Assembly: GCA_002633005.1 (NCBI GenBank)
Contig: NMRA01000092.1
Coordinates: 885,569-949,568, forward strand
Origin: Phoronis australis
Lineage: Eukaryota; Phoronida; Phoronidae
Reading direction: 5' to 3'
Length of the DNA stretch: 64,000 bases
Made by a program: the position numbers and the translations under genes. Shown in pieces: positions 1 through 12,800 of the stretch; the stretch's first letter is position 1, and every line of letters begins with the position of its first letter. Below the pieces are notes generated by a model that saw only the letters and a program-made list of their open reading frames with translations, had not been told where the DNA came from and searched no databases.

Positions 1-895
1 GTTTTCTAAAAACTTTTACTGGTGCCTCCAGTCTTTGATTAATTAAAGCTACATTCCACCCGCGATTTTTGTTTTGATTTAGGCCACTTACCGCTACGAA
101 ATTGGTCTCTAACAGAGTTTAGTTTTCTTCTGGTCACGCCCTAGGCCCAGTATTGAGCTAGTAGTGAGCTTCGGGTGACTTCAGTATGTGTCAGAAATCG
201 TATGCATAGAGCCCGTTTGAAGTACTGTACAAATAAGGAACTGTCAGTTCAAGCCCTGAATTCACTTACAAACTGAGTAAGGAGTGAGATACAACCCATT
301 TTATAACAGTGGACTAGGCTAAATCAAAATACTCCTTTTTGACAGAAAGTGCGAGTGTGTCCCGGCTTTTGTCAATGAAATTGGTATAGGCCTAGACTTT
401 ACAGGTTTCGAAATTCTAAAGTTAATCCTTTAAAAAATCAGGAAAACTACGACATTCTTAGGAAACTATTGTCTGAAAATGCACCCTTCGTAGGGAAACA
501 GGTCGTGGCTAAGTAGCCGACTGAGCGGTCCGTGAACGAATTTAGCAGACGCTCCACTGGGCCTACCCGGGAACGACTCAGACTGCTGATTCCATTCATA
601 ATCATTCTGCCGGCATAGTGCGCTGAAGGTGACTTATATTAAGTCTGAAATGTGGTATTTATATTTCATGAGGCATGTTTTTACGGTTAAGCTGGCTTAT
701 TTAGACGACGTTTGCCCTCGTAAGGCAGTGGCCGCTGCTCCTTTTTGCGAACGAAGCTGAGGAGGCCTTGTCGCGAGAAAAGATGGTATTCGCGCTGTGT
801 GTCACGTGATATATTTCACATGTAATATGGCCGACTCCAATAAGTGGCAAAACTAAACACATTTTGCTGGAGTGAGTTTTCTTGGATTTGACATC
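1..895. other. Upstream flank of the J-domain gene; no gene seen
   Basis: No exon with acceptable splice borders or family similarity was seen on either strand. The last 100 to 150 bases probably hold the 5' UTR and promoter. The two minus-strand open frames that overlap 853-1138 read through exon 1 antisense and look like chance. Confidence 0.5.
802..809. promoter_or_regulatory. Palindromic E-box TCACGTGA upstream of the J-domain gene
   Basis: A perfect TCACGTGA palindrome (bHLH-ZIP E-box or CLEAR-like site) lies about 90 bases before the start codon at 896. No TATA box is obvious. Function is inferred from motif and position only. Confidence 0.35.
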
Positions 896-3800
896 ATGGT
901 TGTCACAACTGAGGACGCCTTTGCTGTACTAGAACTTCCTTGTGGTAAGGACATCGTGATCACTCTTGACAAATTCTGAAACAATTTGAAATCGACAAAA
1001 ATAAAAGTTATAGTTTCGTTTTCTGGATTTTGGCGCGCTGGTCTGTGTTTTGAGTCTCCGAGTATCACTAACACGGCCTTGTCGTTGCCTTAAATCATTC
1101 CTGGCTTGGGCATATTTTTGTACGTAACTTAGAGCCAAATGAGTGTAGCTTTTGGGCGCACTTCCATGCTAGAATTGCTCGTCTGTTTGAGACGGAGGTG
1201 CCCAAAAGTGACACTGGCCAACTGACGGTGACACTGTACTGTCAGTTTGTAACCAGCCAGCTAGATGTATGAAGACTAACGTCAAAATTCAGCTAGGAAC
1301 TGCTGAGTCTTAACTTCACGTAGGCTTTGAAATTTCACACTGCCCAGGGTAGTTCTGCTTGCCACCTGGCCACAGTCGCAAACCAGTGGCAGTGTGACTC
1401 ACATGTGCTGGCTGTTCTTGCAGTCGTCGGTTTTCAAAGAAATGTGGAATGTGCCATCCTCACAATAGTTTAAAAAGATACCTGGATTGTAAAATATTCA
1501 TCTTATGTTCTGTTCATGTTTCCTGCACAAGAATCATTAGCAATCCAAAATTAACTACATTTGTCAGTAAAAAAGACCACCTCCAAAATGGAGATTTTGA
1601 TGCCTGTTTCAGCTCTCGTTTCTAAATCAACCAATGGCATTCTAGTACAAACTAGGTCATTAAGTTAACTTTTGACCTCTTTTCCCTTGTTCGTTACAAT
1701 CGTTTTTAAGTGAAAAATAATCTAGCAAATGTCATTTTCTTGCGTCATTCTCTGGGTTTTCTAACAAGGAAAGCTCTGTCTACTTGAAAACAGTACACTC
1801 ACTCATAGAAAGGTCCCCCATTTCGGTGTGCCTGGCAGATGGGTGACCTCTCATAACTCTTTATACGTTTCCTTTTGACCTCGAGCACATTGACTGTAAA
1901 GTCTCCAATTTCGTTGACTTAACAAAGGACTATCTATTTGAAAAAAGTTGATTCTGGAAGTATTAGCTGAAAGGATTTAAAGACTTCGTCTGCCTCGAAA
2001 GGTGTCCATCTCATTAAGAAGCCTGGACATTCAGTGCTTCTCAACATCAATCGGGGAAAACCGTTGTCACAGTTGGCCCTTATCACCAAAGTTGATCTAA
2101 GCTCCTATTGTGTTGTACAGACCAATTATCGCATTAGCGATGTCTTCACAGCAATAAATTGAATTCCTCTGAAAAGTTAGGGTCGAATCTTTCATTCGCG
2201 GAAAAAATATGATAAAAATTTGCCAAATCTGTGTTTGGTTTTTATTTGTTTACAACAGTTTTGAGTTGATGCGTGTTTACATTAATGTATTCATTCAGTG
2301 TCAGTGGTGGACAATTGGCATTTGCGTCGTTACATCGGACAAAAGACTGAGCCTGGCGATTAACACAGAAAGATTGATATCAGGCCTATGAAAACTGGTG
2401 TCGTCTGGAATACGGACTTAACGGGACTCTGTTGTAATGTACACTCGAAAATAACTGAAAGATTAGGGAGGGTTGAGCGTAATTCGCGGAAACTCTTCCA
2501 GCATACAGGCTTATTAAAGATGTATCATCAAGTGTATGTGCTACTTGCTATTTTTTGCGACATCTTTTGGCAGAGATTGAGTTTCGCCAAAGCAAAATTT
2601 GCTCAGAAATTCTTTTTACTGGTATTAAAATACTAAAAACTTACAATGAGGTGAAACAATTGTGATAATTTGTTGATCATCGAACGTTTACATGACGCCT
2701 TGTGAAAGAAGAACTGTTGATCAAAGAATCGGCAAAAACATACCTGGTTCGTAGATGAATGATCCCATTTTATGTGTCCTCCATAAAAATTCGCTGTCCC
2801 AAAGAATAGAAATCTGCCATTCAGTTACAACTACACATGCAAATTTCTTTCACTCAACTGCCCCAGTCAAGGAGACACACCGCTAAATCCAGGACACAAG
2901 CAACTTCCTAACTTTCCAGTGCTCGAAGTTTGTGATTGTGCGCTGAAATAATTTGCTGTGGACTCATGAAGTAAAAATGGTGCTAGAAGGTCCAATATCC
3001 AGAAGTGTTGGTAATTGTTGAGTATGGACTACACAAATCAATCAGTATCAAGGTTAAAAGTTCTCATTCCATCTTTTGTTTCATTGCGCATTTAAACTAA
3101 TATTTAAACCAGTTCTTTTGATTTGCAAAATTTAGGTCAAATTGTGTTTCATAATCTTTCTGCCTGTATCCCCGTCTATAAATACTGGTATGTCTAGACC
3201 CACACTATCACTTGGACTGGAAGTACTTGGTTTGAATAGCATAGTAGAAACACAAACTCAAAAACAGTTTTTATCATGATAAGGAATATTATAAGACCCG
3301 TTTTATGACCTTTAGTGGTTTAATTCGTGTTTTGTTTTTGAGAACTAAACACTGGAAATGCAGTTGTAAATACCATGTCAAAGTCACACCACTGAGGACG
3401 TGTTGGGAGGCTGAAAAGGACTTGAAATCATGAGAACTTTGCTAAATGTTTACATTGCATCATATCATTTCTTCATTACTTACCGTCATACGCTGCTACT
3501 GTCGATGTGCCTGGGGTGAAGTATAGGTCACACATAGCAACATAGGGTACCATGCCAGGGCTCAACATTACCTTTTTTACTTGCCCGAACAACAAATTCA
3601 CTTGCCCCAAGTACAATCCCAAATAGCACCGTGCATGTGCACACCTAGGTAATGTATTACCATAGGGCTGCCTGTGCTGAGCCTTCTCTTGTGTCGTGCA
3701 TGCTATATATACATGAGTTGCTATTTTTTTAACGATTCTTCTTATAGAACATTTATTTATAAGGTGTGTCAAAACACTTGAGAGACAAAATAGAAGAGTA

Positions 3801-6800
3801 ACTATGATATCTGAACCGTTGTCTAACATTCACAAAATGAGCTAAGACAAGAACTCTAGACACTTCTGTGTACTCATTAGTTTATACGCCCTCATGCATT
3901 AAACTTGAGTTGTTGCTTAACCTTAATTTGAATTTTTGCTATCCGTAAAAATCTTGCACAGTTTTGGTCATCGGTACCTTGTATTAAATTAAAATCAAAT
4001 TTTAACATATAATAATGCCACATATACTTTTATTTTCAATAAATAATTACATTTTTGAAAAATAGGTAGACCGCGAAAAAGTCACTCTTCAGAGCGACAA
4101 TCCTGAAGACCGTATTCCTCTTCTTTTGGGAGTCGCCACCGGGAGCCGGGAATTCTTAAGAATTTCCTTTGGAATTCCCCCTGAATAAATACGAGGCCTT
4201 TAAAACTGCTGTGTAGTGTAGAAAATATGTGGTCAATCATTCACTTTTTAGCTTTTGCGCTTATCTGTATGACTTACATCCGCCGACGAACGCGGTGCTT
4301 CCAGCTGTACATAGGTAAACGCCGGCAAAAATCGCACATCATTCCTTGTTCACTGTCTTGCAGGCCAGGAAACATAATTTCCCTTGACGGAACCCATTCC
4401 CGCACTCTTTTTGTTTCATATTATTGCTTTGATTCTTCCTGAACTCATTTTTAGCAAGTAAACCAATGCCGTCTAGGCCTGGACGGCTTCCTTGTTTGGC
4501 GTTTTGCCAGAGTGCAGACAATCAGTAGTATCACGTGACAACTTATTCAGAAACTGCAGAGCATCGAAAGGATTTGACCGCGAGCATCATCTGTGCACGC
4601 TGCATCACACTCGTTCTATTTTCCTTTCGGTGCTCATTCGAAGACGGGAGTTTCTGTGGCGGCCACAGGGGCTTTTTCGGATCTACTTGCCTATGCGGCC
4701 AGCTTTTTAACTTGCCAAGTACTTTTCAAATTCCACTTACCCGACGCAAAATCTCCGTGTACACGGGCAATCAGGCAACCGTTAGTGTTGAACCCTACAT
4801 GCAAGGCATGTGATATCTCTTTTCCTTATTAAATGACTTGTAGACCTCTTGCAGGCAGAGATCATTGTATTTTTAAAAGTATAACTTGAAACTGCTTATG
4901 AACGTGTCATTATAATATTAAGTATTTTCTCATTTTGTCATGACCTTGGATTAAATTTGAAAATTTAGCAGTTAGCAGTGGTCTCAACAGTATTCTAAGG
5001 GATTTCTTTTGAAATAATTTGAATGTTGAACTAAAAACTCTAGCTGGAGTCTTAATTGTGGAAAGTAAACAACGTGTCAAGCAGTTTCTAAAACAGTGAT
5101 CCATGTTGTGATTTCAGGAGCGGACTTAGAGTCGGTGCAGACTAGCTATAAAAAATTGGCTCTCAAATGGCATCCTGACAAACATAAAAACTCAAGTGAA
5201 TCTATAAAAGTAAGTCATTGGTTTATTAGTATGCTTCCATGATGTTGTAGAGGTTTCTGCTATGTAGTCTAAACGAACTCATGGTTACAGTGTTCTCCAC
5301 AACCTGTTATGACTAGTCACTTCGTTGAGTTTGAATTTTGCCTCAATGAGTTTGGCTCATTTGCGTCAAGTTTAAAAACGCTCGACAAGTTGAAGAATTG
5401 GGAGATTAGTCATTTCTTAAGCAAATTTTGGACATATTGGGATTTTTGATACCAGTTCTATGCGTTTCTTCCAAGACTTAAAACACAAACTCTCCACAGT
5501 ATGTACTTGGGCTTTTGAACGCATACATGAATTTTGTAATTCTTGTCGAGTGGGAATTTTCTGTTTTGGAGAACACTGCGTTATCTTAATGGGCAATAGT
5601 GGGATATATCGTGCCCATATTTTGAGAACCAGTTTGATGCCTGTTATTCAGTGGAGAAAACTGGTTCTCAAAATGCAAACATGTTATATCCGACCTTTAC
5701 ATCTTAAAGTATTAAGCAGAGTCCACAGATTGCCATGTACATAATTGACCTATCACCAAGATTTTGAGTGAACTGACCAATCAGAACGCAGCATTCTTGA
5801 CACACCTTCGTTTCCAAGCCGCTTTTTTACCCTATAAACAACACGTTGCTGGGTAAAACATATTGTTTGTTTCTCAACATTTCACAAGGAGGCGGAGCTT
5901 GCGATAGGTCAATTGTTACCTGTTAAGACTAAGATAATCAAATGTTCAGCTGAGTTCTGGCTTCTTTCCAATTGTATTTCCTTTGTCAAAAGCTTGCCAT
6001 GATCGCCATCTTTAAAAACCTTTGTTTTTGGATCGTGTGTCAGGATGGAATCCTTTGTTTTATTTATTAAATACCATGAGTTAGCATTCCGAGTTACACA
6101 TGATAAAACCATGGACCGGATGGAGTACGCTGATTGTTTCAACTGAAAGATTGACCGCAGCTATCTTGACTTATTCTTGTTTGATGTTTGCCTTTTCAGT
6201 TTGTCTTTGTATTACGTGGGACGAGTGATGAAAATTTGTTGCAGATTTAACTGTTTATTACGCAGCATTTGTAACAGTATTTGTTTGTTAGTTCAATTGT
6301 TATATTGGGTAAACATTGTATGTCAAGTATTAATAAAAGTGTCAGAATTAGTACAACTCACCAGTCTTTCTTAAGAAGTGTTAATTGATAACTACCTGAA
6401 GAAATCTGTACAGGCCATGCTTCTTACCATATGCGCATACATGTGGTGCAGATTGCCCTCTCTGGACATCCGCCATCTGCTGCTGTATTTCTTCAACTCC
6501 TTGCAGGATCTAGCAAGTGTTTTCCTGTCAACATGGCAACAGGTCATGATGAATTTTAGCGGATCCAACAACCACTGTCAGTGCCCCTTAGTTGCAATAT
6601 TTTTTATTTGTGTTTTCCTCTGTATTTTCAGAGTTCTCGTGTACGGATTTTCATGAAATTTTGCAAATAGGTTTGCATTAAGGAGGCGACAATATATTTA
6701 CATTTTCAGATGGATTTGTCCTATTCTGCACCACCTAGTGACCATTTTCATTGTTTTTTGATCTGCTTTTTTGGCGTCCGCTCCAGGGATCATTATAAAA

Positions 6801-9800
6801 ATTGGCAGGCGTGTTCCTGCTGATTAGTTTGACTACTAGGTTGCACCCAGTGGCATTTTTTTTTGATTTTTTGTATCCACATCTGTGTCTCCTAAACCCC
6901 TTGCACCCTTTCAGGATCTTTGAGGCATTTGGCAGTTGTAGTCCACTATGATGGTGACATTGGTATATTCTGTCCCACCATTTGTCCATTTTTATTATAC
7001 TAATAAATGTCGCTAGAAGTGTACATTGTGTGGTACAGTTGTGGGCGCATTTAATGCTTTGCTCTTGTTTAAAAGCGACTGAGTTTTGTATTCTTTTACT
7101 GGTAACAGATCGCTCAAGGAAATACTTGAACCCGATCTATTTCCTGTGAATTCTAATATGTTGTTGTTGGTTTTCTGCAGAAGTTCAAAGAGATCAACTT
7201 AGCATTCATGCGCATCACTGATCCAGAATTTAAAAATGACAAAGACATAACCATGGAAACGATGTATCAGCTGTTTCGGGAGGTGTTCTTCTCCAAAACA
7301 ACAGAGCCTGCCGGTAAATGTCAATTTAAACAACTACATAACAGAACGGTGAAGAGAGAGTTTTATTTCATTTTTAACACCTTTAGTTTAACACAGTGCT
7401 ACCCAAGACCTGGTGATGTTCTGGTTATTATTGTTAAGGCAGGGTTCGACATTAACAACTATCCCATTATCCGGGACATCCTAAAATTAGGTGCGTACAA
7501 GTTGAATTTCTAACCTGTTGTTCAAAGGGACAACTTAAAGTTTTTTATAGTCGTGCACTTAGGACAATCTTATCTTAAACGCATGCTCACTTTAAGTAGT
7601 TTCTGTAACCTTTCTGCATCATATAAATTGCCAAGATTCCTTAGGGAACTTGTCTTCAACCAGTGTTGGGCTTCAGTCTGTCGGTGTCGCAATTTAAGGG
7701 GACTAGCTCTGATTTTGTGCTCGGCCACGGTGGCCACTTCAAAACAGCCGTGAAAAACACAAAAAAATCCAAAGTAAACTTATTAACAGCATTACATGAT
7801 TTGGTATACGTAATGATATTTGCAGTAAATGTTTGACGTCCTCATCTCCTATTATGTGACATTGACAACTAATGGCATTTTTTCTTTTTCGTTTTGCTGT
7901 CTGCTCTGTCCTGTGTCAAAAAGCAACAATGAGTTCAATAAACAAGTATTTCAAAAGCGTTCTGCCACTGCCAGTGAGACCTCAGATTCCAAAGGTGTTT
8001 AAAGTACAAATAGTTATATATTCCTTCATATAGAGTTGTTCATAAGGACAACCAGTCAAAAAATAATGTTTACCTGATTAATTGTCTAATCCTGCTTTGC
8101 ACCTGACGATCCCAGCATCAAACCTAGTACACACTCACCTTGAAATTCATAATAAAGTAGATCATAAGAGTTTGATTGTGAGTTGGACTATAGTCAGTTA
8201 CAAGGATCCCAGTCTTTGAGAACCAGTTTGATGCCTGTTATTCAGTGGAGAAAACTGGTTCTCAAAATGCGGTACCCCTGTAAGTAACTAATGCCCAGTT
8301 ACATCCTTGATATTAGCATGATAGTTTTTATGTAAACTAAGAAATATCACATTATGTGTGAATTGTTTTTCATTCCAAGCTATCTATGACGTTTCGAGTG
8401 AAGATGAACTTTCATCAGAGGAAGATGTGATGATACCACCACCACAGGGTGAGTGCACGTGACTGGGACGTGGTAACGTAATTGCCAACCATCGCCACTA
8501 TTGTTAAAAAACAAGCCGTCTAAGGTGGCCTGGCATTACTTTTGTGATCCTGTATTCATTCAAGATTATAAAAACAAAAAATATGGTTGGTTTTATTAGA
8601 AATTAGTATAATTCAGAAATGTGACCCATGGTTATGAAGTTTGACTGTTTATTTGACATTGGCTGTAGATTGGTACATACATAATTGTTATTTATTCTAT
8701 ATAATTATGCTGTATTTAGCATATTTGATATAGAATTAACTGGAGATGTAAAATTGAGTGCATGTGGGATAAATCAGAAAGATATTTTGGGGTGTGTAAA
8801 GATCTCTATTATTGAAGTTATCTTGCCGTTTTTCAGGGAAACCGCTGACGCCAGAGGTAAGTGGCTATTTTTTAGTGGTATAAAGAACATAAATACAAAG
8901 ACATGAAAAACAAAATATACTCTTACCACACATACGCACACACGAACACACCCAACCCTTCACCATATCCACCCGCTTTTTAGCTAGGATGTTGTCAGGA
9001 AAAAGTTTCTCCAAGATGCATGGTATTCATCTAAATCACCATCATTTAATAAAATTCTTTGAATATAAAATTCTCTTTCTAATATCAAGAAAATGACAGA
9101 AACTGGGGATTATTTTTTACACTTAGATACATAACTATAATACTTTAATTGCAAAAGAATCCAATTTAAAACTTTGTTTTCGTTAGCAAGCAAGAAATCG
9201 TTTTTTTGTCAATAATCAAATCACTAGTAACATACTTGCTAAAGATAGATTTCCTGTCTTACTATTTCATCATTGTGCCATAAATTTGTTGAGAGGAAAT
9301 CATTTGCATTTTTATGGGAATGTCTACTTAATGAAAAAGGACGAGTTACAGAGGTAATTGGTTTAAGTGTTTCATAAAAAGAGATCAACTATGAAGTAAA
9401 ATTGAAAGAATTATTGGCCAGGAGACTATCTACATTGCATGGAATGTTGCAGAATATTGGGGAGATGCGATTTCACCCGTAGTGCAAATTATCGATCAGA
9501 TCTCACATTCAGCTCGGCAAAATTTGTCCATAAATTCTGTTTCCTGGTATTAAAATACTAAAAACGTGCGAAAAAAGTGTCTTGTTGTGATGTTTACGCC
9601 ACCTTGTGGGAAAAGAACACTTGATTGAAGAACCGGCGAAATATGTATTGGCCAATACGTGGCTCTCTATTGTAAGATGCTGAAATCCTACGAATCTTAT
9701 CGCTCTACAAATTAAGCGGAAGAATGATGGTAGAACGGTAATTGTTTTAGCACGCAAAGAAGTGTGTAGTTTGTAATGTCATTAATTTTATGTCAGATTT

Positions 9801-12800
9801 TAGTTGATCAGGTGCAAAGTGGTATATTCATACAGATTTGCACCCAGGCCAACTTTAGGTGTTTTTATTTGCATAGTATCACTACATGTGTAGGCATAGA
9901 CTACCATTTGTTCTTGCCCATTACTGCAATTGTTATTTCAAGTTGTTTTTATCTGTGCGTACGGTAGGTCTCTTATTTAGCACACATTATGGACAAAAAG
10001 TGAAATTTTATTTTGTTAAATTTCTCCACAGATTAAGAACATTAGTCTATTACAAGCATGGTTTGTAATGTGTAGATGTCATAAAATAACATTTGAGAAT
10101 CACATTATTTGCAAAAAAAAAGTAAACCAGCCTTTGAAAATTGTAAAGATGTCTATTCTGGCAATTACATTTGTGCGAAATAAGTGGATAGTTACCGTAT
10201 ATTATTTTTTGTGTATCAGTATTATGTGTACTGCACTGTACGCTTAGATCATGTCTGTTGGAGAAGCATTCCAAGCGTAAATGGATAAGTAAATAAAATG
10301 TAATCGCAAAACTTGTGCACTCTTATGTTGAAACCAACGTTAAGTGTGTGATGGTCAGCGTGTTCCATCTCTCACAAAACCTTTTTTCAAGTTAACCAAA
10401 CTTAGGGGAATTTTGCATCGGGCAGCATTCGGAAATTTGAAAATATAGAGCTCTATGTGAGGACGAAGCATTTTTCAGAAATTTCTATTACCATTGATTG
10501 CGTTAGCGTTATTAGTCCTGCCAGTGGTTAGAAATTCCTAAGCATGCACTTGGGTCTTCCAACTGGATTGAATTTTCCTGTTGTTGATTGAATGTGGTTT
10601 ATGTTTCAGGAAATAGCTAAAAATGCAGAGGATCTTATATCTGAAGAAGAAAAAGAGAAAAAGCGGGCTGAGAAACGAAGAGCGAAGAAAAAAGTGAGTA
10701 AGCCTCCCAACTGTTGCGGGGAGCATGTTTCATTTTGACGAATTTCTGTCGTCAAACCCACATTTGAATATTTAACACATTGTTTGTCCATTCCTTGTTT
10801 ATTTCGTTTACTTTTTAGTAAGAGCAATTCACGATGTCACGTGTTTCTTTAAAAACAAAGTAGCTAAGAGTGTTATTTTTGTTGTCAGATTAAAAAATCA
10901 TGTTTCGCTTTCAGAGACGTCGAGAAAAGAAAAAACTGGAAAAGCTAGCGGAAAACTCTGATGATAAAAATACTAAACAAAGTGACAATGTGTCAAAAAC
11001 AAAAGAACAAAGACTCCCAGACGGCCATGACTCGTCTGATCCTGAAGATACGGTAAGTTGAACACAACAACGTGCCAGTCACATGCCATCGAGGGGTGTG
11101 CATTGAAATTGGCGTGGTTATGTAACAGTGGCACCCCTACCGACGTGTTGGTAGCTTTTATTTTACTTTGTGCTTGCTGGTTAGCTGCTGCTCAGCGGTA
11201 GAAAATTAAACAGGCTTGCAAATTTCTAACCAATCAGGTGGGAGTTTCAGTATAGACTTATGGCCTGAGTGTGACTTTGGGGTAAATGCAATCATGCATA
11301 CCAGAATAGAAAGTGACCTAGTTTCTAAGACGGAACCCCGTGATCCAGAACAAAATTCAGCTGTGACGCTAACTTTAAACCTGAATGTTAAGAAAACTTC
11401 CTTGTCTTAAATGTGGGTGTTCATAAATGAGTGTTTTTGGTTGAAATTCAAATATGTCTGTAGTTATATTGCTTCCAGCACTAGCCGATTTGTAGGGGTA
11501 GCCATCTTTTTGTGTTTCTTTTGTAGCCAAATTAGTGGTTACGCAGAGAATGTAAGGTGCTGAACATATATGTAACATCACTGTAAAGTGTTGAACTGTG
11601 CAGCGAAGCTGTGTTCTATTTGGGTGCGCTGTAACTTGAGTGATTGATTTTTACAGAACTTCGACGCCAATGCCGCATTTTTTACAAAAGTCAACAAGAA
11701 AACAAAAACAAAAGGTTCAGAGATTATGGTGACAGCCAACAAAAAGCCAGATAAAAAAGATAAACAACAAAAAACAGCTGCAGAGCCTTCAGAACAGGTA
11801 TGCACATTTTTGGTGGTGTACTGCTGAGGTTGAGGACTGGCTTTGTCTTGCTGTCAGAATAGTGTTTGGCGAAGATCTTGGTGTTGGTTGCTTTTGGTAC
11901 CTACCTCCTTTCATAGCGCCACCTGTGGAGAAGAATGTTTCTGTGAAATTTCGATGAATGACGCACAAATATCCGTGTTGGGAAGCAGTGTGTATGCTTC
12001 AGTTTGTATGTTTGTCATAAACATTTGGTGCGAGAAATGTATAGTGAATTGTTTGCTGTTCTTTGGATTTCTTGTTGTCTTGTGATTGAGTTGTAAAATG
12101 CAATATGAAAACTTGTGTTGAATGCATTAGTTTAAGTCTCCTCCTGTCGTTGCAGCAGCGACGAACCTCGAAGGGATTTCTCAATAGATGGAGCCGTGTA
12201 TTTATGCTTATCTTGACACCCATGTAATGGGGAACTTTCCTGTATTTTTTTCAACCCGTCGCAATGTCCAAATGTTATTGTGTTCTGTTAGCCAATCAGA
12301 AGATACATTGCATGTTCCTTTACATGTGTTAGTTGTGGCACTGGGACAGTGTGTGTTCGACTAGGTGCACATGGTGCAACACCTTGCCTATATGTCACGT
12401 TGTATTATATCTTGCAGGTCGAAGACTTGGACCCGATTGTGATAAAAAGTCGTCAGCTTGCCGGTAAGTAGAATGTTTTATCTAAACAGTGGGGTAATTT
12501 GTCATTTTGTCATAAAGTTGATAGTTCGTTGTGTAGGTTTTGGACACAGCTCGAACATGTTAATGAAATGACTGCTGGAGGATGGAGTGGTAATTAGTAT
12601 TGTGGTCAGTAGACTTGTAGGATCATTTTTAATGCCCCCACATTTACATATGTGGGCGCGTATTGTCATCATCTCTTAGTGTCCACGCGTCCATTATCCA
12701 CTGCGGTATCTTCTTAACGCCTTGCAGGATCTTAATAAGATTTGGCAGATGGGCTATGAAGCTGAGAACAGAAGATGACAAGTTTCAGGCTGATCTGACT

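Larger units (their letters stand above)
945..5117 (+). other. Intron 1 of the J-domain gene (4.2 kb)
   Basis: No exon of another gene is supported here. It contains a dispersed repeat at about 2585-2750 related to 9512-9665, and a block at about 3545-3680 that reappears inverted at about 4640-4815. The plus-strand open frames at 4492-4832 fall in that inverted block and are not considered genes. Confidence 0.5.

Noticed and set aside
7208-7513. 101-residue frame taken as a free-standing gene
   Set aside because: Its first 35 residues are J-domain exon 3 (7181-7313). The rest is intron read past the GTAAAT donor.
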